DNA of 64,000 nucleotides from Amia ocellicauda. Taxonomy: Eukaryota > Chordata > Actinopteri > Amiiformes > Amiidae. This document shows positions 12,301 to 23,429 of the stretch, piece after piece. The stretch spans positions 27,100,733-27,164,732 of the forward strand of contig NC_089850.1 of NCBI RefSeq assembly GCF_036373705.1, given 5' to 3'. Below the pieces are notes generated by a model. That model saw nothing but the letters and a program-made list of their open reading frames with translations, had not been told where the DNA came from and did not search any database. The translations under genes were made by a program, and so were the position numbers. Every line of letters starts with the position of its first letter. The first letter of the stretch is position 1.

Positions 12301-15300
12301 TGGTGGAGGGGGCATTGGCTGACTGCAGCATTTCCACGACATTATCAGGCAGCCCCATAGACAGCTGTGCTGGGTTGGGGTGCCACAGCAATCCCTCTGC
12401 TTGGCTCAGCACATCCTGTCGAAGCGGAAGCTGCCATGGATCTGCGCAGATCATCTGCGCCGGCGTCGCGAACCACAACTGTCTCGGCCACCGGGGAGCA
12501 ATCAGGAGGACTTGGGCTCCATCCTGGCGTCTCCTCTCCAGTGTCAGTGGAAGAAGTGGAAGTGGGGGGAAGGTATACAGCAGTTCCTGCAGCCATGGGT
12601 GAGCAAAGGCATCCACACCCAGGGGACCGCCTCCTGTTTCCAGGGAGAACCGCAGAGGGCAGTGGGTCCTTGCCCATCTGGCAAAGAGGTCGACCCGAGC
12701 TCGTCCCATCCTTTCCCAGAGGATTCAGTCTCCACTCCGAGCTGTCCGGACCTCCCCTAGAGAGAATGTCCGCCGCTGTATTGGACATGCCTGGCAGGTG
12801 TATTGCCCGTAATCAGCGGATATTGTCTTGCACCCACAGAAGTCTGCATATGCCACACGATGTAGTCTGGGGGAGCACAGACCTCCCTGGTGGTTAATGT
12901 AAACCACCACCGACGTATTGTCTGTCCTAACCAGGACCTGCCTGTCTGACAGACCATGGCAAAAGTGGTGCAGCACCTGCCGCACTGCTTGCAGCTTCTG
13001 TACATTGATGTGAGCGGACAACCAGAGACGGCTCCACATCCCTTTGACTCCCATCCCGTTCCAAACAGCGCCCCATCCTGTAGTTGAGGCATCTGTGTTG
13101 ATGACTTCCCATCTTTGTGGGCATCCGAGGGGGGAGCCAAGGCGCAGATTGTTCCGATTTCTCCACCAGGACAGTGCCTGCCAGCATGTTGAGGTCATTG
13201 TAGCCTGTGGGCATTTACCGAGCATTGCAAAGGGTACATGTACAAGGCCCAGGAGAAGAATATTCGAGACAGCCACCATCAGCCCCAACAGTTTTTGAAA
13301 CTTGAACAGTCCGAGAGTCGATGTCCTCCTGAATGACGCGTGGCACTTCTCCAACGACTCGATTCTGTCTTTGAATAGGCAGGTGAGCATGTCCCGAGAG
13401 TAGAGCGTCATTCCCAATAAACTCACCTTCTGTGCAGGTTCGAGAGAGCTTTTCTCTATGTGAACTGCGAGACCCAGTTCAGTCACGTGACGTATGACCT
13501 CCGGATGTATGTCTCTCCACCTGAAGTCTGGAGTCTGCACACACCAGCCAGTCACTCAGGTAATTCAGGATCCTTATCCCCTTTCTCCTAAGGGGGGGCC
13601 AAGGCTGTGTCCATGCACTTTGAGAATGTGCAGGGAGCCAGTGAAAGGCCAAACGGCAGCACACTGAACTCGTAAACCTGGCCTTGGAAGGCGAAGCGCA
13701 GGTATTTCCTGTGCACTGCTAGGATGGGGACGTGGAAGGAAGCGTCCCGGAGGTCTTTTGAAATGAACCAGTCGCCCGGCCGGACAGACTGGAGGATACG
13801 TTGTGCAGTCAACATGCAGAAGTTTATTTTCTTCAGAAACATGTTGAGGCCTCTCAGGTCGAGAATGGGCCTGAAGCCTCCGTCCTTCTTTGGCACTAGG
13901 AAGTATCCTGAGTAGAAGCCTGCTCAAGAGTCCTCTGCGACCACTAGTCGTATCGCTTGTTTCTCCCGCATTACAGCGATTTCCTGTGACAGAGCTTTTG
14001 CCCTTTCTGGACATCCGACAGTTGTGGTCAGCACCCCCCTGAAGTGGGGGGGGCAGAGTGGAATTGGAGGGAGTATCCATGGGTCATCTATTGGGCAGGT
14101 TTGCTACATGTCTTCACTGATTGGTAGGTCAGAAGTCTCAATTTGAAACGGAGTTGAAAGTACATGAAAATTCAACTGCAACCCTAGCATGGTCATTATA
14201 TATATATATATATATATATGCAGGAAGGCAGACAGGCAGTCAGACACAGCCATGTCTGTTATATCTGTTCATGTATAATTCTGGGCAGAAACTGCGATCG
14301 ATATACATCTGCTACATGTATGAACAGGAAAGTACATAACATACTTACAGGCATTTTATCACTAACAATTCCAAGTAATGGTGACGAGAGTGAGTATGAT
14401 ATTGCCAAACCAAGGAACACAAGTCCCACATATCCAGCAGGCAAATTAAACTGAAAAGACAGAAAAAAAATGGGTTTTGTTTTTAGGTCAGCTGTTATCA
14501 TATGGAAATGATATGCGTTGGTCAAATTTGAAGATACTGAGCTCCACAGTTTTATAAAAAAACATAACAGAAGTAAAGTAAACTGTAGTAAATATATTTA
14601 ACAAAGCATGTTAAACTGCCCTTTTATTTTAAGGGATCGAAGCCTTACCTTTTCCAAAACGAAGAGCGACATGGTTGGATCTAGAAAACCCAAACCAGAA
14701 CTGATAGAAAATATAATGAAGCAGATCAGAACAACTTTGGGATGAGTGAAAAGTCTCCAGAAAGAATCATTTGTGGGAAAAGCCTCTGCAAAATTAAAAG
14801 ATTAAGGTTTAATATGAACACCATGTTTTAAACAGGATTCAATTTACATATTGTACTAAGAACCACAGCAAATTCTCAGCACAAAGGCAGAGGAAGATGG
14901 ATATATATATTTGAGTAGTTCCAATTGAGTATTTAGTTAATCGTCTGATGATAAATGCATCCCCTCTGCTGTAATTCTCAGCCTGCGATCACCCTGTTTT
15001 TCACCGCCTGACTAAGGGAATATCAGGGTTGCCTTTTAATATAGTACCATTGTGACAGACTGACTGAGAAATGAGAATAACTGCAATTACTGCAAGTACT
15101 TCCCACAGGGGCAAACATATCAATTACTTTTTAACATGCGGACTTATTTAAGGTGGTAATGGCTGGTTACCATTTTAAATAGTTCTGATCTATGCTTGAA
15201 TACAAATAACACATAAATCGACAAAACATAACATTGTTAAATGAATGCTATTCTTATGACACGCATTTATCCACACCCAGAGTTGGGGGTAACGCGTTAG

Positions 15301-18300
15301 TAAAGTAACGCTCTACTGTAATAATATTACTTCTATTAATATTAATATTAGTCTTAATAACGAGTTAATATCATGCATTAGAGTTTTAATTTGAGTAATA
15401 ATATTACAATTACTGTCTTCTGAGGCTGAAGCTTCTGGCTAAACTAATCTATGATCTGGTGTTGACATCGGAAGCAAGTAGCAGTTCAAACTGAACTATA
15501 AGGTGGGTGTTATTATGAAACCCACTTCTTCTCTGGGCAAGCCACGCCCACATAGGATCTGAAATGCTGGCATTGGTTGTTGGGAGTAACTGTCAATCAT
15601 TTTTATGCAGACACTCACTTTTCAGGAAATTCTTGTCAATATTTTTTTTGACACAGCCAATCACTTAGAATCACTTGTCAGTCTTTTTATGAGGCCAATC
15701 GCCTGCTTCATTTGTAAAAGTAAGGCGGGCTTCATAAATGTTTTTCATTCAAGATTCATGTTGTTTAATACAGACAACAGTGACCATAAGCCTTTGCCAA
15801 GTTTTCTGCTTTTTTATTTCCTGGTATGGGTTAGAGATGTCACTTTTATTTCTACGTTGATATATATTGAAAGGTTATCTCAATTAAATTAAATGATTAA
15901 GTGCTGTTCGTTTTGTGAATGGATATAATAAAGCTAGCACATTGCAATATTTTGTTTGATTTTACAGTGATTATTTATGTTGTAACTTAACAGCCTCCAT
16001 AGCAGTGAATTCCATGCTGTAGATGTTGCACAGCAATCTCTCCATGATGTGTATTTACTGTTTTAATTGTTAACCACTTTAGGGCAGACTACAGACAGAT
16101 TGGCCTACTTTGTTTTCTATTATTGCTGAGCCTCTGTAATGAAGTTGACGATTAATACAACTTGTGCTGAAGTAACATAATATCGTACAGCCGGATTCAT
16201 TCATAGTTTTATACACTACTGACCCAAGAACTAAGGTAAGCCACAGCTTAAGTTACAGTTTATTTGCTTGGCACACATTAATAAAACGCAATACCACTCG
16301 TTTCACAGGGCAAAAAGAAGGAATGTAGCGAGTAATATTAACATGATACATTTTAAAGGAACTAATATGCAATACTAATATTACTATTTTCTCAAGAAAC
16401 GAATGACTAATATATTAAGTTTTATCAGTAACGACCCCAACACTGTCCACACCTTTCCACTCTAATTTGAATATCAATTTCACAAAGCCACCAGATTTTC
16501 TGAGTACAGTACATACAGAAACACAGATCCAGAATTCATTACTCATATACATTAGGTTGTTATGTAAAATACATACCAACGCTTGGTAACACAAGCATGT
16601 TAAACGGTACCATCAAAAGGAGAAGACACCCCAGAGTCACAAAGGGTATCTTATAGCCGAAGGACTGATATAGAAAGCCTCCCATTGGAGGCCCCAACAC
16701 CAATCCAAGTCCTGTGAAAATTTCCAAACTACCCTGAAGAGCAAAAAAAATAAAAAAAAAAAAAATAAAAAAAAACATGAAAAAACTAAGTGTAAAATGT
16801 CAATGTGTTTATTTTCATGAGGCTTTTTTGCTTCATGGGATAGTGTATGAATGCATTGAATGCCTGTACATATACAGTATTGTCCTTTTAACAATATTAA
16901 GTATTTTAGGATTAGGCATGTGTGAATACTAGTAAGAGAAATCCCTATTGTAGTTAAGGTTTACCTTATACTATATGCATCAATGTTAAATGGCCTTCAC
17001 TTCCAACCGTGATAGAAGATATTTACAAATAAGGTCATCTCTAAAGCGTTAGGGTACTTAATTAGAATCACTGAAGTGGCCCGTGATATTTTTAGGTTTC
17101 AGACAAAAATCTGCTATTTAGGTGTTCACGCTTTTAGGGGAACTAAATATCTCAGTATAAACTTGTGTAAGTGAGCCACCATTATATAAAGAAACACACA
17201 CACCAGCGCAAATATAGCATGTACTCAACCTTAAACAATGATTGTACTTATTTTGATAAGAAAATGTTATGTGAAAGCACAAACAGGCTAGTCAGCACAA
17301 AAGATTCTGTGTTTGTGTGGGTGCCACGTGAAAACCAAACAAAAAAAATATTATTCCAATCACAGTGTGCAGATCATTTTATTTGGCATTAACATATATG
17401 ATGTCTACTCACCATAACAGTCGCTATATTGTTAGGAAAAATATTTGCAATAATTGCAAAAGAAGATGTCATTGCAGCAGCAAAGCCTATAGCATCTATA
17501 GACCTTATGATAAAGCACAGCACTATGAAATTTGTTGTTCCTGGCACTTTGTCAAGCAGGCTAGAATTAAAAAGAGCAAAGTCAAAATGTATATTAAAAT
17601 TGTTATTATTATCATCATCATCATCATTATTATATCATTAGTAATTAAACAGATGGCAAATAAAAAGTATACTTTTAAAAGTATACTTTTTGTGTGATTA
17701 ACTTTCTTTTGGAATAATAGGATGGGTTACCTCTACATTTTTGTAGTTCTAAGGTTTTCTATTCAGTCATTTGTCCTTCAAATGCGTCGTAGTAAACACA
17801 ACAAACTGTCCCAAAAACAATGTACATCAAAATTCAATAAAGCAATGACAAATGCTAAACTTACCCAAAGAGAATAGTACAACCTCCTGATACAAAAAGG
17901 CCTGAAATCATCATGAATTTTGCCCCAATCTGAACAATCTGAGAAACAAAAACAGTGATCAGGGCAAAATGCATCACATGAAATGCTTTGGATATCAGCT
18001 GACAATGTTGCAAAAACAGAGAGCAACTTACGTATTTCCCCAGAATTAAAGATCCCAATAAATTGACCAAGGCGTAGCATCCAAATATCAGTCCAATTAC
18101 AGATTCACTAACCCCTTTCTTCACTGCCTGTCACAAACATACAAACCCCAGTAAATAAAACATGTATTTGATGTATTTCAGTAATCTGAAGTGACTTTTA
18201 TTAATAAATATAAAAATACAGTATTTGCAAGTATTTTAGTAAATATTGAATCTGCTAAAAAATCAAAGAGGGGTTTCAGCAATCAGGTAAGTCATATACT

Positions 18301-19831
18301 TTTGTTTGAATGTAGTTATACAGCAAATATGCTCTATATACATTCCATGCGTAAATAGTTGTTATGCAGATCGAACTAGCACTGTTAAGCTGTTAATGAA
18401 TAAGAGGTTATTAAATATATAACATGGGATCCAGATTTACATCAAAACTTTTACTATTACATGGATAAAGCTTATTAATGCCTTAAAAATTGTGGTATGT
18501 TAACTTAAACAGCATTCAGAAATTGCTACACCAACTCCAAACCAATTAAAGCTACAGATATTTTCTTAGCATGAACTCTTTTTCATTTTCCTTGGCAGGT
18601 TTCTCAGTGACATGTATAACAAAGTCTGGCCAGCATGTGACCTGATTATAGCATAATGTGTCTTTTGTAGATTCATTAATATACCTCCAATTATTCTTCC
18701 TCAGGCAATGAGATCTCTTTACAGCACTGGTACAGAAACTGTGTTTACAGAAAGCCTTTTATATGCACAGTGTGGTTTCTTACATTGACCTTTCTCTGAT
18801 ATTCTTATTGCTATGCTTCATTAATAACTAATGTAAATATAAATTGTGACCCCATTATATTGAAATACACAATGCACAGCTAGGGGTAGCGTATCCTACC
18901 TCGTTAGGGAAAAATGGTCCTAAAATTGAATAGCAAATCATTGCACTAAAATTGACAGATGCCATTGATATAAGGGTCAAAATCTGATTCTTTGAAATCC
19001 TTTGCGTCCGACCTGCAGATGCGTCTGCTACATGATCTGCATATAAACAAAAAATGCATATGAACATATATACAAATATGCATATTAAAAATCACACTCT
19101 GCAACAAGAGAAAATCTTTTTTTTTTTTTGTTACCTAATCGTATTAAGGTACTGTATTAAGCTTAGGACACACTTGACTAATTATTACCTAGGCTATTTA
19201 ATTACAAACTGAGTGTACAACGCACTGTGGTGAACTTTGTGATTATATATACAAAAAAAGATGTAGAGATCATGCATTAGTTCTGTTCATTTTCATGCTC
19301 AATTATTTTAATTGCCTTTTTAAATTCTGCATTATATATATATCAGCTCCCAATGAATTGAATCATTCTTTTTTCAGTTTTTTAAAGCTAAAAGATAAAC
19401 ACAGACAGAGACATAGACACACATACTAATACATGAGTGTTAAAAACATGAATAAAATGATCCGAGTTAAAAAAAACAATAGCTCACACACTCCTTTAAT
19501 GGTTGCCTCCTAAATGCAGCCCTTTAAGAGTTATGTAATGTTGCCTGTGTGTCACAGCGGCAGGTACGTCCATTGAATAGAGGTGTTTAAATACACACTT
19601 TAATCCGATGACTATGGAGAATGAAACGCTGGCTGTAGATGTCATGACTTTGAAGATAATACAATCAATGGACAGAAAAGTTCAGCCGGCGATTTTCTCA
19701 GCTGGTTAAACACTGTGCCTATAAAGGTACCAAAGACAAGTAAACACTCGTATCCGACTCTGTAATGTAGTTATTTGATATGCACCTCCACGGTGTTCAT
19801 CCCCGTCTGCCTCCGGGTCGGTGTCGTCCAT
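9385..19831 (-). CDS. SLC18B1: Vesicular polyamine transporter (SLC18B1), 14 exons
   Basis: SLC18B1 is a proton-coupled major facilitator that loads polyamines into vesicles. Minus-strand coding exons: 19786-19831, 18900-19036, 18032-18127, 17865-17938, 17413-17560, 16577-16733, 14649-14785, 14349-14450, 11457-11548, 11151-11246, 10816-10890, 10271-10364, 9918-9967, 9385-9448. All junctions are GT-AG and phases join without a break to 455 residues (human about 456). It starts MDDTDPEADGDEH. Hallmarks are ICYSILGPFFP in the first membrane segment, GLGLVLGPPMGGFLYQSFG at residues 175-193 (antiporter motif C), GFLDPTMSLFVLEKFNLPAGY, a motif A-like GIVSDK and GIPTFPEILSCA. The acidic tail has a leucine cluster (ERTLLLNQS) like a sorting signal. 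Intron 6 holds a hAT element and intron 8 a DIRS remnant. The gene appears intact. Confidence 0.96.
12003..12709 (-). pseudogene. DIRS tyrosine recombinase remnant
   Basis: Two pieces in different frames are visible. The N-terminal piece ends around 12245-12340 (NAPSTRAQYTYKWSAFQNWC), typical of the core-binding start of DIRS recombinases. The C-terminal piece (12003-12200) holds HMSVNSTRGQAMSWALFYGA and TFTRFYRLNVA, matching the C-terminal H-x-x-R and tyrosine boxes. The central part with the first catalytic arginine is missing, so no active integrase-like enzyme can be made. Confidence 0.7.
12725..13926 (-). pseudogene. DIRS reverse transcriptase/RNase H remnant
   Basis: The reverse transcriptase core reads PKKDGGFRPILDLRGLN and FEFSVLPFGL-like sequence (VYEFSVLPFGLSLAP) in 13588-13896. 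An in-frame TGA lies just upstream at 13924-13926. A frameshift near 13590-13660 separates it from the active-site strand, which reads YLSDWLV where active relatives have two aspartates (YxDD). RNase H follows in 12725-13555, with VINTDASTTGWGAVWNG and RTDNTSVVVYINHQGG. The gene is dead through at least a stop, a frameshift and a lost catalytic aspartate. Confidence 0.75.
14197..14219. repeat. (TA)n microsatellite in SLC18B1 intron 8
   Basis: About 11 TA units between the DIRS remnant and SLC18B1 exon 8. Confidence 0.8.
15288..16445. mobile_element. Non-autonomous hAT element in SLC18B1 intron 6
   Basis: 1,158 bp flanked by a perfect 8-bp direct repeat, TCCACACC (15280-15287 and 16446-16453), the target-site signature of the hAT superfamily. 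The ends are inverted: CAGAGTTGGGGGTAACGC on the left, and CAGTGTTGGGGTCGTTAC read inward from the right. TAACGCGTTA-type repeats follow inside, as in a common family of fish hAT elements. The interior has no recognised transposase; a 95-codon frame at 15605-15892 looks fortuitous. Confidence 0.88.
17585..17640. repeat. ATT/ATC simple repeat
   Basis: TTATTATTATCATCATCATC and similar trinucleotides in SLC18B1 intron 4. Confidence 0.7.
17662..17691. repeat. Perfect 30-bp AT-rich palindrome
   Basis: AAAAAGTATACTTTT is followed directly by its exact complement; each half itself centres on the palindrome AAAAGTATACTTTT. It lies in SLC18B1 intron 4. Confidence 0.9.
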
Positions 19832-20100
19832 GTCGGAGCTCGTTTGTGGACCTGCGCTGCAGCGGGCTGCCGGCACACAGGCTCTGCACTGGGGTTAATA
19901 ATGTGCGTTACTGAGGGGGGAAAGGACTCACTGCCTGTTGACTCAACGTCTTGCAATACCAGCTCTGAGGAGGACGGAGGACGGAGGACGGAGGACGGAG
20001 GCCGGGAGGGGAGGGTCTCGCCACGCTGTTTGCGCAGATCTGCAGAATCGCGCAGATCCCATTGGTGGAGCAGCAAACCTGGACTATAAAAACATGAGTG
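19832..20100 (-). promoter_or_regulatory. SLC18B1 5' UTR and promoter region
   Basis: GC-rich sequence directly upstream of the SLC18B1 start codon. It includes four to five tandem 7-bp GGAGGAC units (about 19968-20000). The transcription start was not pinned down. Confidence 0.5.
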
Positions 20101-22138
20101 TGGTGAATGTATTAAATACTTAATAATAATCTCTCGGTGTGAATGTAATACACACACTATAGGCTCCCACACATGCAAAGGTGTTAGGGTTTTGTTGTTG
20201 TTTTTCTTCATGCATGCAGCCTGACGTATATATTTGTATGCAAGCCCGCTTCCTTGCTGGTGTGGATATAAGGAGCGTATTCCTCACACATTGCTACTGT
20301 ATTCATGTTTTTCCAAAGCAGACGAAGAGTTGCAGCTCCTTCCTAGATACCTGGTCATTCAGAGGACAGACATCTATTCACCTAGGCTGGAGACACTATA
20401 TAACAGGGTTTAGAAACGCAAACAAATACTCCCCCTCGATTATTATATTCATTATCGACGTCTGTTAAGGTCATGATAAAGAACAAATCTCACATTCGTG
20501 TTGTTGTTTTTTTCTGCTAAAAGAAAGTGTGTTTTAAATACTGGGTGAGCATACCTATGGTCTAATGAATAATATGTGAATGCAGTTGTATTTGAAAGCA
20601 TCTACACAGCTTTCATTTGAAACAATGTTATTGAGAGATGTATTGCCTTAATACATATGGGTCTTGTTAGTTGAACACTATTCAGCCAAATGAAAACTGA
20701 TTTCAGTATATTGAACTAAGTTGAGAAAGGGGTAGTGGAAGTAGACTGTTATATATAGTCTATAGAATCAGTCAAACTTCCACTAGAGAGTATTGTTCTT
20801 ATTAACAATATTGTGTTAAACTATTACTGTGGTGTATTGTATAAATTGGTAAATCGTATCAGTTAATCTCAGAGTTCAATGTCATTCCAATGTTATTCCA
20901 GTAAGATCTGTATAACAATTGTTTTCTCTGTGGATTTTTGCTGATGACTTTAGTTCAGTTGGATTTCCAGACAAGCAGACCTCACGTCCTCAGCATGACT
21001 TCCTCTCAGATATATTGAGATAGAGATTGCATAACCAGCCTTAAAAGTTCATCTTAATTGTTGTGACACAGTGCTCTTCCCATTGTTGCAAATATAAAAA
21101 ACATCTTTGTGCATTACAAGCACAAAAGCATAATAGAGATTTATCATTTTAGGTCATTCTTTGCTGACATATTTCTGTGATTCAAGTTTTTGCCTTGTAA
21201 CACATTCATTTTGATTAGTGTCAATGGGAATGTCAGAAATGTCACAGTGCATGGGAAATTAACCATTTATCATGGAGACTTCATGGCAAAGCTGCAGATA
21301 AGTCTTTCTGTGGGCTGACAGAGATGCCCAGTCCTACTTCTTTTCTAAACCCCACTGAAATGTCTTTCTCTTTTGCTACTCAGCTTTGTGAGGGAGAGTC
21401 AAAAGTATGTTGTTTATGACTTAAGAGCTTGTTACTTCTGGTAAGTGCATGAAGTAAATGCATGTGGTCGGGCCCTTGGCTGTCGGCCCCGGAGCTTAGA
21501 GCAATCTCCAAATGCCTTTGTAATTTTGTACTGCTGCTCTGGGGGAATCGCATAAGGACAGACAACCACCAGAGTGGCCTGAGATTGCAGAGTCTCCGCC
21601 ATCTAGCAGAGCAAGTTCTCGACTGACCCAGGTCTGACCAACATGGCATCAAATCTCCTCTTCACAGGTGAGACAGCCCTGGTGAAGTAACCCTCTCCGT
21701 CACAACCCCTATCAAGCAACTTCTCCCCTCATCGTCCAGTTTTTCAGTGGCAAAATTGTTGTTTTTCACTGTTCACTTTTCAGAAATGTTGGTTCTTGAA
21801 AAAAAAAAAAATCCAGACATTTTAAACTATGTGCTCAGCATCCTAATTATTTTCAAAATCAGTGATATATTGTTCGCTGAGCTTATGGAGTTCTAACACT
21901 ACAAACCTCTCTCTTGTTGACTCTTCACTTGAAACATGGGGATGCTAATGTGAGATAACATGCAGGTGAGACAGTTGTTTGCATTTGGGTTGTGAGTATA
22001 CATCATGTGTGTTTAGACTGCAGGAGGCAGTGCGAGGAGTGGCCAGCCATCAGGATGGGTGTTTACCATCCCATACATATTTTAACCTGTTCTACTACTT
22101 ACAAGTAGTTTTCCTTGATACTTACTTGTTCTGTTTTA
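20101..22138. other. Spacer between divergent SLC18B1 and SH3BGRL3-like genes
   Basis: No coding exon recognised. A plausible plus-strand donor, TTCACAG followed by GTGAGA, lies at 21661-21673; a non-coding first exon of the SH3BGRL3-like gene could end at 21667. A small hairpin, TAGTGGAAGT with ACTTCCACTA, is at 20733-20742 and 20776-20785. Confidence 0.4.
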
Positions 22139-22146
22139 GTGCAGCC

Positions 22147-23268
22147 ATGGCTCTTTCTATCTACTACACCAGTGTCAGTGGCTCCAGAGAGGTATTTCAT
22201 TTTACACATGTTTTGCTTTGGAGTCTAATAAGAAACATTGTGTGATTATAGACAAAGTTGCCAACTTTGCAACTGGAAGCAATGAAGTAAAACATGTAAT
22301 AACCAGGAGAAGAGGAGTGTTTTAAAATTGCTGTGTTTACAAAAAGGAGAATGTGTCTGTACTAGTTAAAGGAACCCAACTGTTTGCTTTACATGTTTCC
22401 CCTGAAAATTGAGTTTTGTCTTTTTTTCTGCTTCTAAGGTAAAACACCAACAAACTGAACTCCTTCAGTACCTGGACTCCATGAAAATCAAGTACAAACT
22501 CATTGATATTTCTCTCAGTGCAAGTTTCAAAGAAGAAATGCGCCAAAAGACTGGCAATCCTACTGCAATGCCACCACAGATCTTTAATGGGGAAATCTAT
22601 TGTGGAGTAAGTAAGATTTCTCACACACTATTTTCAGTATATATTCAAAATATAAGGGTTACGTTTTACATGATTAAATATTTTCATTTATAGTTAATTT
22701 CCTATAAACGTTCTCATTTTAATAGTTCATTTAAACAATTTATTTAGAAGTTTTGTCCTTTCCTGGTTTACATATACTGTATCGTATCAACTGTAATCAG
22801 AACTGATTGAAAAATAAAGATAAAAATAAGAAAGACCTGTATTTCTGGTTTGGGTGTTCTCGAAATTATAAGGCCATGACTCTCACACCCTGTTATGCAC
22901 ACCTGTATCTTATTGTCTCAAAAAGTGATTTTTGTTTCAGCATTTCTAGTAGAAACTGTATTATTTTATGTTTGATGATAGTTGGGTAGTACAATAGAAA
23001 TAAGCATTACAGTATACTTTAAAAAGCCTTTTTAAAATAAATGTCAATGGGTTTCTAACATTGATTGATAATTACACACACACCATTGAAGTTGAAGTTT
23101 CTAAATATAAAGTAGGGTGTGTCCATATGTATGTTTTATCTTCTTTTGTCATATAAATTAATTTCTAATTTAAATGTTCTTTGTTAACTTTTGCAGGACT
23201 ATCCTTTATTTTTTCAAGCAGTGGAGGATGGAAAAGTGGATGCATTTTTAAAGAGGAAACATTCATAA
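22147..23268 (+). CDS. SH3BGRL3-like glutaredoxin-fold protein, 3 exons
   Basis: Coding exons are 22147-22191, 22439-22606 and 23197-23268, all GT-AG and phase 0, giving 94 residues (human SH3BGRL3 has 93). The protein starts MALSIYYTSVSGSREVKHQQ, close to human SH3BGRL3 around TSVTGSREI. It contains the family signature [14 protein letters not shown] and ends FLKRKHS. These are small cytosolic thioredoxin-fold proteins that lack the CxxC redox motif, so a scaffold or modulator role is likelier than redox catalysis. An acceptor (CTGTTTTAG, ending at 22138) just before the ATG implies an upstream non-coding exon. Exon lengths and phases parallel SH3BGRL2 in this window. Paralogue naming is by resemblance; an SH3BGRL-type name is possible. 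Confidence 0.9.
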
Positions 23269-23394
23269 ACTTGCCCCACAGCAAGAAACTTCAGATGTGA
23301 GCACCCCTCAAAAAAATACTACCTTTGACTAATACATTAAGCCAAAAAGGAAAAATATGAATTAAATACATTGAACTAACATTCAGTTTGATAT

Positions 23395-23400
23395 AATAAA
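23395..23400 (+). terminator. Polyadenylation signal of the SH3BGRL3-like gene
   Basis: AATAAA lies 127 bases after the stop codon at 23266-23268, followed by T-rich sequence. Confidence 0.7.
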
Positions 23401-23429
23401 CATGTTTTTATTTTTTTCATTGTGCTGAA

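Larger units (their letters stand above)
11704..14150 (-). mobile_element. DIRS-type retrotransposon remnant in SLC18B1 intron 8
   Basis: Outer inverted repeats pair CCTTCTGACCTGCCAATCAG (11743-11762, continuing to about 11779) with its near complement at about 14100-14135, the terminal arrangement of DIRS elements. Inside, minus strand, come reverse transcriptase, RNase H and tyrosine recombinase coding remnants. Near the 3' end a 25-bp inverted repeat with one mismatch (11704-11728 with 11896-11920) forms a further hairpin. At about 2.4 kb it is well short of a complete DIRS element, lacks a recognisable gag, and is broken by stops, frameshifts and an internal deletion. Outer limits are approximate. 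Confidence 0.75.

Noticed and set aside
12303-12897. Plus-strand open frames up to 176 codons
   Set aside because: They are shadows of the minus-strand DIRS recombinase and RNase H remnants.
19771-20211. 146-codon minus-strand frame over SLC18B1 exon 1
   Set aside because: The true exon 1 (MDDTDPEADGDEH) is in another frame and splices correctly.
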